Assembly: GCA_022579005.1 (NCBI GenBank)
Contig: MU401797.1
Location: 1-29,938, forward strand
Length of the DNA: 29,938 nucleotides
Direction: 5' to 3'
Origin: Poronia punctata
Lineage: Eukaryota; Ascomycota; Sordariomycetes; Xylariales; Xylariaceae
Part shown: piece by piece, positions 1 to 10,792 of the stretch
Layout of the letters: each line of letters starts with the position of its first letter
Numbering within the stretch: position 1 is the first letter of the stretch
The notes under the pieces: generated by a model
Databases searched by the model: none
The model's input: only the letters and a program-made list of their open reading frames with translations
Told to the model about the DNA's origin: nothing
Translations under genes and position numbers: made by a program

Positions 1-2980
1 CTAATATAAAGTATTACTATTTAAATTAACTAATAGCTTTTTTATATTTTAAAAATATATTAATAATATGCTATTTAATTATTTAAACTACTTTTGCTAC
101 GTATACGTAAACAATATTTTAATATACTTTAATACTATAAAAAAGCATTAAAAATATATAATAAAAGTGCTATAATAACTTTAAAATATAAAGCTATAAG
201 CAAACTTAAAAAAATTAAAATTTTATATTATATAAACTAAGTTTTTTAAATACGTAATAAGCTTAAATAGCATTAGCATTAACTTTACTAAAATTAAAAT
301 AGTTTAAAATTAAGCTACGCTTATTATAGTAAAAAAAGTTTAGTTATTTTTAAGCTTTTATAACTTTTACTAAAAATTTGTTTATAAATATAGCAAAAAA
401 GCAAAACTACTTATAACGTTAACTTATTATAATACTTTTTTTTTTTAAAATAATAAATATAAAAAAGCATTTTAAAAACTAAAAAAAACCTTTATTTTAG
501 CGCCTTTTTTATAATACTATAATTATAACTTTTTTATAAAAATAAAAACTAATACGTTTAATAAAGTAGCTGTTAAAGTTTTATTTTAATTATATATAAA
601 TAATAAATAGTACTTAGTAGCTTTTTTTTAAAAAACTATAAAAAGTATAAAACTAAACTATAATATTTATAATAAAAAAATGCTAGCTATAGTGTTAAGC
701 TTAAAAAAATAGCGTACTAAACTAGTTAGTTACTAAAAAAAAAACCTATTTTTAGTTATTACTAACTATAAAGCTTTAAAATATTTTAATACTAAGCAAT
801 ACCTTAACTTATAATAAGCATAATAGTTTACTTTACTAGCTAAATATAATTTTATAATTATATATAAGCTAAAATAAAAAAACGTTATAGCTAATACGTT
901 GTTTAAAAAATAAAAAAACATAATATTATAAAAAGCAAAAAAAAAACTATAACGCTACACTATATTTTTTAAGCTTATAATTTTAAAGTTTATAACAAAA
1001 TAAATAAATAAAATATAAACTAAAATATTAACATTTTAACTTTAAAAAAAAGTAAAGAACTTATTATTATTAAACCTAAACCTATTAAGCTTTTAATTAA
1101 TTAATAAAATACTTTATAAAAACTAAAACAATTTAAAAATATAAATATACTAATAAAAAGTATAAACTTTAACTAATAAAACTAAAAACTTATAAACTAT
1201 ATAAAATAAACTAACTATATATTAAAAACAGCTTATAGTTTTAAATATATTATGCTTATAAATAAAGCTTATTATAAAAGCGTACAAATAAATACTTATA
1301 GCATATTTTAAAAAGCAAAAAACTTAATAGCTAATTATAAAATAGTACTAATAGCTTAAGTTAAAAAATAATTATAATAAATACGTAGTAAACTGCTTAA
1401 AATGCTGCTTAATAAAAATATTAAAAAATAAAACCTTAAAAAAGCTAATACTACTACTAGTACTAAAACGTATATAGCGCTACTTTATAATTAACTTTAA
1501 ATAAATGCTTAAAAACAAACATAGCTATAATAATATATTAATTATAGTAAATAAGTTAAATAAAAAAGCCTAGACAATTTTATATACTACTAAAATTATA
1601 GCAAAACAAGTAGCGCAAATATACTATAAAAGGCCTTTTAAAGTTTTTAAGTTACTTATTACAATTACTTTTAATTAAAAATTATAATTTATTTTAGCGT
1701 TTATAAATAAGCTAGCTAAAATACTAAGTATTACTTAAACTTTAATATTAATAAGTTATTATAAAATAGTAAAATAAATAAAAATTATAAACAAATACTT
1801 AAATTAATAACTACGCTTATATATTAATTATTATTAAAATAATTAATTAAAGCAAATCTTAGCTATAAATTATATATAAGCTATAATTTTTTATAAGTTT
1901 ATAAAACTTTCTTTTTATAAAGTAAAAATAAGATTTTTAATGCTATTTTATTTTAACTAAAAAAACAAAACTGCTAAAAAAAAAATAGCAAACTTACTTT
2001 GCTAAAAACATTAACTATATAATAACGCTTAAAATAAAGTATAAAAAATTAAAAAATATATTAATATAGCAAAAAAGCATTTATAATAAATATAAAAACG
2101 TATAATAGTATAAGCTAATAAAAGTTATAAAAACTTTAACTTTAATAAAAAAAACTACGTTTTTATTTTTAAAAAGCAGTAGTTATAATAAACTAACTAA
2201 CTTTTTAATAAACTAAACTACTTAATAACTTAATAAAAGTTTTATATTTTAAAGCAAAACAGTAATATATATACTTTTAAAGTACTACTATTATAGCAAG
2301 CAATTAATAAATATTATGCTAATAAACTTTAAAAGTATTTTAATAACTTACTACTAAGCTAAAAATTTAAAAACTTTAAAAGTAAAGTAATTAAGCTAGC
2401 TAGTAAAAAAAAATTTATAGTTAAAAAAGTATATACTTTAAAACTATATTATAATAAATTATAATATAAGGTAAACTAAAAAAAATAAAATACAAATAAA
2501 GAATAGTACTATACTAAAAACTTTAAAAATAACGTAAAAATGTTAAAGTAATTTTATAAACAATACCTTAAAGTAGCCAGGCTTTTAATCTGCTTACAAA
2601 AATAGTTAAAAGCTGCTAAACGCAATAAATTTAATAAAGCTTATAAAAACAATAACAAAGCTATAATAAAAATAAAACAAAAAATATATAAAAAAAACGC
2701 ATAATAAAAAACTACTTTATATAGTTAATTAATATAATTAACTATAAAAAAACTAATACTATAGCATAATAGTATAAAGGCCTAGACTATAATAATAAAT
2801 AGTAAATATTTAAAACAATTTTTTTTTAGCTAGAAAGTAGCTAATTAAACATTAAAGTTCTTTTGTTTAAAACTAGGTTATATTTTAAAACAAGTTATTT
2901 TTTTTAAAGAAAGTAGTTATAAATAAGTTAATAGCTATATAGCTAATAAGTAGCTTATAGCTATTACCTTTTTTAAACGA
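1..2980. repeat. RIP-degraded A+T-rich block, left segment
   Basis: This stretch is almost entirely A and T, with scattered G and C in a few contexts (AGCT, ACT/AGT, ACG/CGT, GCA/TGC). I see no open frame of 60 codons on either strand. In bases 1-600 I found no TC or GA dinucleotide, two CC, and CA almost only inside GCA. Such directional loss of C on both strands is the signature of repeat-induced point mutation acting on duplicated DNA in ascomycetes. The original element cannot be recognised by eye; a dead retrotransposon or DNA transposon is the likely source (inference). Small patches, for example 2555-2600 and 2770-2890, keep more mixed composition. Confidence 0.85.
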
Positions 2981-3165
2981 TTAAATACTAAGGCCTACAC
3001 TTGTAAACAGCTGCAAACCTACTTTTTAGTGCATATATAGGTTTGCATATATAAAGAAAATTTAAAGGCTTTTCCTTTTTTTTCTCTTTACTTTAAGATT
3101 TTTAGCAATAGATTAAGTTACTTTTAAGAGCCTTGCCTTCTTTATAACCCAATTATAACAATTAT
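2981..3165. other. Less-mutated strip inside the left A+T-rich block
   Basis: Here TC, GA, TG, CA, GG and CC reappear at a much higher density than on either side (for example around 2985-3060 and 3070-3155). The strip contains a 10-bp inverted repeat (3012-3021 and 3038-3047) and two copies of TGCATATATA. It may be the junction or spacer between two separately mutated repeats, or a younger fragment. No coding capacity is seen. Confidence 0.5.
3012..3047. repeat. 10-bp inverted repeat
   Basis: TGCAAACCTA at 3012-3021 is exactly complementary to TAGGTTTGCA at 3038-3047, with a 16-nt spacer. It lies in the least mutated strip of the left block, so it may be a trace of a terminal or subterminal inverted repeat of an element. 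Function unknown. Confidence 0.6.
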
Positions 3166-4930
3166 AAATATATAGCTTATAATAAGTTTATTACTAGCTA
3201 TAGCTTAGCTTATACTATACTTACTACACTACTTAGCTAAGTTATAAATTAACTTAATATATAAGCTTTTAAAAAAAAACGCAGCTAAAGTATTTTAAAA
3301 GTAGTTTAATAAAAAGTTAGTTTTTAACGCTATAATATTTTTAAATAGCTTTAAAATTAATAATAATAAAGTTAGCTATAGTTATATAGTTTATAAAAGT
3401 ATAAAAAAAGTAGCAAAAAAAAGTAAAAGCTTAAATAATTACTTTAATATATTTAACGCTAAAAAAATAAAGCTATTAAAAAGCTTATAAAAAGCTAAAA
3501 AGCTTTACTTAAATTTTAATATAATAGTATATATAAATAATATTGCTATGCTTTAATATATATAAAAAAATGCGCTAAAAATTTTATAAGCAGCGTTTAT
3601 TTAAATATATTAACTAATAAAACAAATTAAAGCTAAGCTAAAATAATATTTTAAATATATAAATATATAAAGTAATAAATAAGCAAATAAACTAGCAAAA
3701 TAAGTTATAAAAGCAAAAAATCTTAATTTAAACTTTTTAAGCTTAATAACATTTAAAATTAAAACAATAAAATAGTAAAAAATATAAAATTAAGCAATTA
3801 CTTAGTAAAAAAATAATTTTTTATAAACTATATAAAATAAAAAAAATATAAAAATAAAAAAGCTGCTTGCTTATATAGTAGCTAAAATTAAATACTAGCT
3901 TAAAAAATGCTTAAAAATACTAAGCATGCTTTAAATACTGCTTAATAAATACTTAGCTTATTTATTAACTTATAAAAACTATAAGTAATATTATAATAAG
4001 TTTAAATATAAAAAAGCTAAAATATATTATACTTATAAAAAAAAAAAGTAATAAAATAGTAAAGTAAAGTTACTATAGCATATAATATATTATAAAGTAA
4101 TACGCTGCTTAATATATAAGTAGCTAACGCTATTTAAACTAAAACTAAAATATAATAGCAAGTTATAAGCAAAAAATAGCTTGCTAATATATATATATAA
4201 TAAAGCTTTTTAAAGCATACTAAATAAAGCAAAATACTAAGTATAGTTGCTAAAAAACTTAAATAAATTTTAAAAGTTTTATAAAGCTATTAAATATTTT
4301 ACTAATATTTACTTTTTATTTAAAAAATAATAACTATGCTATATAAGCTAGCATATTGCTTATAATAAAAAAAAAAAAAAGAAAAAAAAAAGCTAAAGTA
4401 TATAATACTTTAGCTTTTTTTTAAAAGTAATAATAAAAAATAAAAAAGCTGCTTAAAAAAAAAGGCCTTTACTAAAAAAAAAAATTAATAAAAAGTATTA
4501 AAATAAAAAAGTAAATAAAAACAAAAAAAAACAATAAAAATAATATACTTTTAGTAATAAAAGTAAAATTATTAGCTTATAGCTAGTAACTTTTAATACT
4601 TTTTAAAACTATAATAATAAAGCTAGTACAAAGCTAGCTATAATAAAAAAAACTAAAGCAAAAACTAAAAAATAAAAAAACTATATAATAAAAAGCAACT
4701 TTAATAAAATATAATAAGTTTAATGCCTTAAAAAAAAATAAGCGCAAGCTAGTAAAAATTTATAAGGCTATAAGCTAAGTAAAGTTAGCATTATTTTATT
4801 TAAGTTAGCTTATTATATCTTATATTTCTTAAAAAGCTAGGATAGCTACTACGCAGCTACCCTTTAAATATTAAACACTATTAATTAATTAATTAATCTA
4901 CAAGTAAGTAGTTACCTCTTTTTATACATT
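3166..4930. repeat. RIP-degraded A+T-rich block, inner segment
   Basis: The composition matches bases 1-2980: long A/T runs, no open frame, and surviving C and G mainly in AGCT, ACT/AGT, ACG/CGT and GCA/TGC contexts. Mixed composition returns gradually from about 4800 and is normal by about 4950, so the edge of the mutated region is fairly sharp. A dead transposon is the most likely origin (inference). Confidence 0.85.
4384..4422. repeat. Perfect 18-bp hairpin in A+T-rich block
   Basis: The left arm at 4384-4401 (eight A then GCTAAAGTAT) is exactly complementary to the right arm at 4405-4422 (ATACTTTAGC then eight T), with only a 3-nt ATA loop. Perfect pairing over 18 bp is notable in DNA this heavily mutated. 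It could be abutting inverted termini of a dead element or a late-arising palindrome. Confidence 0.7.
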
Positions 4931-5546
4931 ATAAGCAGCCCTTCCTTATACAGTTTAGCGTTGCCTGCCTATTTCCTAAATCTGGGACTATCCAGAATTA
5001 GTTTAGCCCGCCCTAAGACTTGAAGGTGTACTCGTAACGCCTCCCTTTCAGCACTGGATATACGAGTAGGTAATCCCCAATTATCGATGCCCCCGTCCAA
5101 AGCAACCTATGAAGGCCTACGAGTAATATGTATTGGAAGACGAGATAAATATTTCCTCTTCTACGGGAAACATTATCTCCTTTCGCGCTTGGTTTAACCT
5201 GGGCTCCTGGTAATCTTTATACTCTACAATTGGTTGACCGAGGTCTACTTTTCTTTTTCTTCCCGCCCAAGTGTTTCGTGTTTTCCCGTATTAGAAATCT
5301 AATCTTGATGCGCAGCTGCTGATAGCAGCCAATCTCTTCGACCCCTAATAATATACGCTGTCTCCAGCATCGCTGCCGGCACTTCTTCTTCCCCGGCCCA
5401 TCGGACAATCGTACCGAAATAACTACTCGTATACATACCATCTCGATTTGGTTTCCGACTCGAGCCCCCCCTCCCACGTGTGTACGAAAGTCAAACACGT
5501 TGTGCTGTGATCTTCTACGACTCGAGCGAACCGATAGACCACAGCC
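4931..5546. other. Intergenic: island edge and PDI promoter region
   Basis: Composition changes here from A+T-rich to ordinary. The stretch leads to the ATG at 5547 of the PDI-like gene and presumably holds its promoter and 5' leader. I see no convincing gene. An open frame on the minus strand across 5217-5936 looks like a shadow: it overlaps the PDI coding region and resembles no family I know. Confidence 0.6.
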
Positions 5547-7779
5547 ATGAGGCTCCCATGGCTTGCGCTGTTGCTCAGCACAGCGACTTTGGGCGTCGCC
5601 CAGGCCATCGGCGCTGAGACGACAGACGATGCTGAAGTGGAAAGCACCGTCTTTAATGGAAAAACGGTCCCACCCCTTCTTGAAATTACCAGCGACAGTT
5701 TCGACGATCAGGTCAAGGCATCCAAATTTCTGGTTGTGAAATACTACAAGTATGATAATCCTCTGTTTATGCATAGCCACCTGCACCTTGCCGGACCCCG
5801 TGCTTAGCTGTCCTCTGCTAATCTTCTTCCCGCAGTCCCGATTGTTCCCATTGCCAGGCCTTCGCCCCGACGTACCAAACTCTCTACGAGTTCTACTACA
5901 CCTCAACCGCACCCACTGATGCGGATTCGACATCAACCGTACCCTTCGAAAAAGCGTATGATCTTCGGTTTGGCACTGTCAATTGTCAGGCGTTTGGTGA
6001 TCTCTGCACCGCACATGACATTACTGGTTATCCCCGTACTGTTCTCTACAAAGATGGCGAACGCGTACAATACGTGACTGGTGCAAAGCCAATGGACGTA
6101 GTCGCCGAGATGATCGAGGCTGCGCTTGAGGAGGAGAAACCCGGCACGCGACCCAAACAACTGGACCTGCCGCAGCCCGGAGCAAAACGCGCGCCGGGAA
6201 GCCCGGAGAAGGCGGCGCCGGCCACAAACGACAAATCTAGCAGCGACAAGATAGACGACACTTCGTCTTCCAAGACTACGAAAGATAAAACTGATGTTGC
6301 GGTGGCCAAGCCAGCCAAGCCAAGCGTCACTCCCAACAAGGAAGGCATTTCTGTTCCTCTCACAGCGGAAAGTTTCCAGGATCTTGTGACCATGACTCAG
6401 GAACCATGGTTCATCAAGTTCTACGCTCCGTGGTGCCACCATTGCCAAGCGATGGCGCCTAATTGGCAACAGATGGCCAAGGATATGAAGGGAAAACTAA
6501 ATGTAGGCGAAGTGAACTGCGACATCGAGAGTAGGCTTTGTAAAGACGTGCGGCTCAAGGGTTATCCGTCAATTCTGTTCTTCAAGGGTGGCGAACGGGT
6601 CGAATACGAAGGTCTGCGAGGGTTCGGCGACTTGCTCCAATATGCGGAGAAGGCTCTCGAGATTTGCGAAGGCATTAAAGATGTTGACGCGGAATCGTTT
6701 GCCGAGTTGGAGAAGACGGAAGATGTCATCTTCGTTTATTTCTACGATCATGCCACGACGAGCGAGGATTTCCGAGCTATCGACAGGTTGTCTCTCAGCC
6801 TCGTCGGTCATGCCAAGCTTGTCAAGACAAAGGACCCGAAGATGTACGAAAAGTTCAAGATCACCACCTGGCCGAGGTTGCTTGTATCACGAGAAGGACG
6901 GCCGACGTACTACACGCCCCTAACGCCCCGAGAGATGCGAGACACGCACATGCTTCTGTCATGGATGAAATCTGTTTGGCTGCCTATCGTCCCAGAGCTC
7001 ACAGCTTCTAATGCTCGGGAGGTTATGGATGGGAAGATGGTGGTTCTCGGGATATTAAACCGGGAGGATAAAGACTCTTTCAATACAGCTCTGCATGAGA
7101 TGAAAGAAGCAGCCAACGACTGGATGGTGAAGCAAATCCAGGCTTTCCAGCTAGAACGACAAAATCTCCGAGACGCTAAACAGCTACGTCTAGAAGAGGC
7201 CGAAGATCGAGGCGATCAACGAGGCGTGCGGGCGGCTAAGAATATCAGAATCAACATGGATTGGTCTGATCGCAAAGAGGTCACTTTTGCCTGGGTCGAC
7301 GGTGCATTCTGGCAGAAGTGGATCCGAACTACCTACGGTATTGACATTAAAGACGGAGATCGCGTAATCATCAACGACGAGGATGTAAGTTGTCACAATC
7401 TGGACTTGATGATGAATGGGTGCTGACAATGTGCTAGAACCGCCGTTACTGGGACCAGACGATAAATGGCTACAACATCGTCCCTTCGCGTGTCTCCATT
7501 CTCGAGACCCTATCTAAAGTCACGACTACGCCACCAATCATCAAGCCCAAACTTACAATCTCAAGCATCGAGAAGGTCTTCTTTGACATCAGGGTCACGT
7601 TTGTCGAACATCCTTACCTGAGCATTGGCTGCATTGCAGGCATTGCCTTTGGCGTTATATCATGGCATAGAGGTCGGCACCGGAGAAATCGCTCGCACTT
7701 CAGGCTGGACGATAGTCTCCCAATCAAAGAACTAAAGGACGGCCTTCTTGGCAACACGGCAAACGGTAAGAACGACTGA
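5547..7779 (+). CDS. Membrane-anchored protein disulfide isomerase-like protein with two CXXC thioredoxin domains
   Basis: Proposed exons 5547-5749, 5836-7384 and 7438-7779 (697 aa); introns of 86 and 53 nt have GTATGA...CAG and GTAAGT...TAG borders and keep the frame. The predicted role is thiol-disulfide exchange on secretory proteins in the ER. An N-terminal signal peptide (residues 1 to about 20, hydrophobic LALLL core) is followed by thioredoxin domain 1, whose active site CSHC (residues 71-74) is rebuilt across intron 1, with its cis-Pro loop GYPRT. A Lys/Ser/Pro-rich linker follows. Thioredoxin domain 2 has WCHHC (Cys268, Cys271) and GYPSI. A further thioredoxin-like region has no CXXC. 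A single membrane helix lies near residues 644-662, then a short basic tail ending GKND. This layout fits fungal membrane-bound PDI/TMX-like proteins rather than soluble KDEL-type PDI. The start is the first ATG before the signal peptide. Splice sites are inferred. Confidence 0.9.
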
Positions 7780-8726
7780 GAGCATTGTTCATCTGACGGT
7801 GACGACATTTATAAGGCCCGTATTGTACCGGGGATGGTGGTGTCCGCTGGTGAATCGTGGGCAAGGAAGTTCTGCATATTACCCTTTTGTCCTTTATACC
7901 GGTCATGTCAGACTTCTTCCACACGTTGGTCGACGGCGGTCGCGTAGGGGCCATTTTGTCTTTTGGTTATGATGATGTATTCAATACACACTTCATCTGC
8001 GGTAATAAAAAGGGGGTTGGAACCATGAATTGTCGAGTCGAGTATGACCCGAGGGAGTTCAGGGAACGAGGCAGGTACAATCAGGACGGACAGTACCTGG
8101 ACACTATCGACTTTTTCGTGTATATGACTCTAGTATATCAAATAAACAGCATCGAGGTTGTCTTAATCATAAACTTTTATATATCAAAAGGCTCTAACCT
8201 TAGCTATTGCTTGTATGACTAAGGTAGAGAGAAGTTATCAAGGGGGTTCGAGGAGCACTTTGTGACCTCTAGGGCACCTGAGATCCCTTTAGAAGATAAT
8301 ATTGTCTTTTCAAATAGATTTATACGTTTAACTAGGTATGCCTATCATGTATATAGCGTATGCACCTAAGCGCATTTAGCAGGCAGGATAGAACTTTTTT
8401 AACTTTGGTGTTCAATCCTCATTCAGTGAGTCAGTCAGTGGCCCCTGGTGGACATCCATCTCACCAGGTCAACAACTCAATCAAGCTCATGACTTATTAG
8501 TACAGACTCTTGATAGAGGAGCCTTTTGCCTGTGTTTATTTCTTTTGCAAAACGGACTGCTTCCTCCTCATACTAAATAGGTACTCTTGATTGCAAGTAA
8601 TGTAGATAAGCCACGATATATTTATTATTTCGTTTATTTCAGTGCAACAGAGTTACTAATACAGCTTTTCTCATCCCTCCCCCTTCCTAATGATAGGCGC
8701 AATCACCTACAGCAGTAGATATTTAT
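7780..8726. other. Intergenic between convergent PDI-like and glucanase genes
   Basis: This 947-bp spacer should hold both 3' ends. A frame open from 7857 to 8222 on the plus strand shows no recognisable domain and lies directly downstream of the PDI stop, so I treat it as untranslated. From about 8100 the DNA becomes A+T-richer. No RNA gene or repeat was recognised. Confidence 0.5.
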
Positions 8727-10013
8727 CTACGTGAACCCGGAACAGACCTCCCGATAGACATTGCTCTCAAGCCCAGCAGCGTCGGTCGGGACAAGGTTTT
8801 TATACGTGGCATCCGAGTACGTCCAGCGTGGATCATTTAGCTCCGTCTTCCACATCCAGTATATCCATCCATTCATACCGGGCTTTTCATACAGCTGCTG
8901 CTGGGCGGTGAAGAAATCCTTGAAGAAATCTGCGTCGTCTGGACTCACGTCGGAGGTCATGCTCCACTCGCCCGTAATCTCGAAATTCTCTCCATCTACG
9001 ACACGATTGTCGGTACACGCACTGCGCATCAACGTATCCTTGTCGCCCTTGGAATCGCCGACAGCAAAGCCAATGTAATTGTGGTCGTCGAATGCCGTGT
9101 TGTCATCGCCAGCCACATCGCCGTTGCTGCGAGGATCGCCGGACCCCCACTTGGACGACATGAATTGCACGTGCAGTTTCTTGTCATCAGACACGCCCAG
9201 TTCGGCCTCTTTATCCCGGATGGCTTTCAGCGCGGCGGGATAAAAAGTTTCGATCATACTGGGGACCTGGTTAGGCGCCGGATAGCGCTCGCCATCATGC
9301 TCGGAGACGGGCTCGTTGAGGACCTCGAGCATACCGACGCTGGAATAAGCGTCGTTCGTATGGATGCGCTCCGCCATCCAGGCAAGCCACTTCTCGGCGC
9401 GCTCGTATTCATTGTCTTGGAAAAAGCCGGCAGGGTTAGGGTTCTGGCCGGTGAAGACATCCTGCTGCTGGCCCCCGGGGGCCCCGTGTAAGTCGATGAT
9501 GACGTAGATGCCTAGATCGGCAGCTTTCTGTACGACGGCGTCGAGGTAAGGCAACATGCGATCGCCGTCGGGAAAAGGCTCGTTGTCCTTGTCGACGATG
9601 TCGGTATACGACCAGTAGCCGATAGGGATACGGATCGTGTTCAGTCCCACGTCGTGAACCGACTGTACCGTGTCCGGGGTGATCCAAGTCGACCAGTGCT
9701 TCTCGAAGGCGTCGTTGCCTGCGTCGCTGTTATCACCCGAGTAATGGTCCTTCATGCAGTCGCGTTCGCTGGCCGAGTCGCCGCATCCCATGACATTTCT
9801 CCATTCATTATCCATGAAGAATGGCTCGCAGATCAGCCAGGTGCCCAAGTTGACGCCACGGACCTTTCCGTTGTCTCCGAGCGAAGGCAGGACTCTCTTC
9901 CCGAGCTGCTCGAAGCGCGCCGTCATGTTGAAGGCGGCGAGATCGCGCTCTTGGGGAAGCCAGGCATGGACGGTGCCGGCTAGAATAGCCGGCGCGAGGA
10001 TTGAATAACGCAT
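8727..10013 (-). CDS. exgB: Secreted GH5 glucan endo-1,6-beta-glucosidase (ExgB type)
   Basis: Single-exon, 428-aa glycoside hydrolase predicted to cut beta-1,6-linked (possibly beta-1,3-linked) glucan in the fungal wall or in foreign fungal material. A signal peptide covers about residues 1-17 (cut near VHA-WLP). Family features are the KVRGVNLGTWL segment (50-60), the Cys-containing NVMGCGDSASERDC region (73-86), the barrel motif TIRIPIGYW (126-134), DLHGAPGGQ (174-182), the acid/base Glu in LNEP (Glu234) and the nucleophile Glu in GEWS (Glu349). The segment after the signal peptide and the MGCG...DC motif resemble the Aspergillus exgB class more than Exg1-type exo-1,3-glucanases; this is from memory, so substrate preference is less sure than the GH5 call. 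Length is normal for the group and no break is seen. It converges with the PDI-like gene and lies 779 bp downstream of the dehydrogenase. Confidence 0.93.
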   Translation of the reverse strand: MRYSILAPAILAGTVHAWLPQERDLAAFNMTARFEQLGKRVLPSLGDNGKVRGVNLGTWLICEPFFMDNEWRNVMGCGDSASERDCMKDHYSGDNSDAGNDAFEKHWSTWITPDTVQSVHDVGLNTIRIPIGYWSYTDIVDKDNEPFPDGDRMLPYLDAVVQKAADLGIYVIIDLHGAPGGQQQDVFTGQNPNPAGFFQDNEYERAEKWLAWMAERIHTNDAYSSVGMLEVLNEPVSEHDGERYPAPNQVPSMIETFYPAALKAIRDKEAELGVSDDKKLHVQFMSSKWGSGDPRSNGDVAGDDNTAFDDHNYIGFAVGDSKGDKDTLMRSACTDNRVVDGENFEITGEWSMTSDVSPDDADFFKDFFTAQQQLYEKPGMNGWIYWMWKTELNDPRWTYSDATYKNLVPTDAAGLESNVYREVCSGFT

Positions 10014-10792
10014 TATGAGTGGACGTTTTTATCGTCTGTATATTATAAAACGATGGTTTTATTCATGAGCTCGCTGCTTGAACCATGTGGTAGTTTCTAA
10101 GGGACTCGAATCCAGCTGGGCCCGTTGCCCCTTTTAATGACATTTCAGACTTGAAGCAAATGCATTCACAATGTTGCAGCTGCTATAAACGAACTAGACC
10201 ATCTACCATCTACACATTCAAATCTTGTATGTGATTGTTTCATCTAGCGGCGCCTTGCATGCAATTCAACTTTGCAACTGGGCGATTTCTCTTCTTTACT
10301 GATGTCATGTCGGTCCGACTGACCTAAATTAGAATCGCCACTGTTTTACCCGACGTTGGAGTTCCCCAAAGCATCTTAACGTCGCATGCGCTATGCGGCT
10401 TCCAATCCCAATGCCGCAGGTCGTAGCACGTAGCACGTAGCCTACCTACCTAATACCGAGCCTTGTTATTATTATTATTGTATTTTTGTCAATACAACCC
10501 AATGTTACATAGCACTGCGGCTGAGAAAAAATGTTGCCAGCAGCTCGGTTAGCCAATTCTTCAGTAAAACTCTAAATTTAACTACACGTAAGTAACATAC
10601 TCTGGACACGTGAATGGTTTAATTCATGTACAATCTTTGCTTCCTACCTACCAACTCAACCTATTTGTCATATCCGATGCTTCCCGCAATTACCTATGAA
10701 TTATGAACTCCGCCGAGGTGACACTCTCCCCGGGCCCCGACTTATGTACCTCGTAGCCTAATAATGGCCGTGCCTTGCCGTTTCTTTGTTCA
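10014..10792. other. Intergenic: glucanase promoter and dehydrogenase 3' region
   Basis: This 779-bp stretch lies upstream of the minus-strand glucanase. It holds a tandem TAGCACG-like repeat near 10425-10440, CCTACCTACC at 10441-10450 and 10643-10652, and an ATT microsatellite near 10465-10482. An A+T-rich TATAATATA-like segment lies close to the glucanase ATG (about 10035-10050). No gene was recognised. Confidence 0.55.

Noticed and set aside
5217..5936. Long minus-strand open frame (239 codons) across the PDI start
   Set aside because: It overlaps PDI exon 1, intron 1 and part of exon 2 on the other strand and has no recognisable domain; the plus-strand gene explains the region.
7857..8222. 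121-codon plus-strand frame downstream of the PDI-like gene
   Set aside because: No family resemblance and position just after the PDI stop suggest 3' untranslated or intergenic DNA.
10096..10134. tRNA-like B-box resemblance (ACTCGAATCC)
   Set aside because: It lacks the GGTTCGA core, and I could not pair a T arm or acceptor stem around it.
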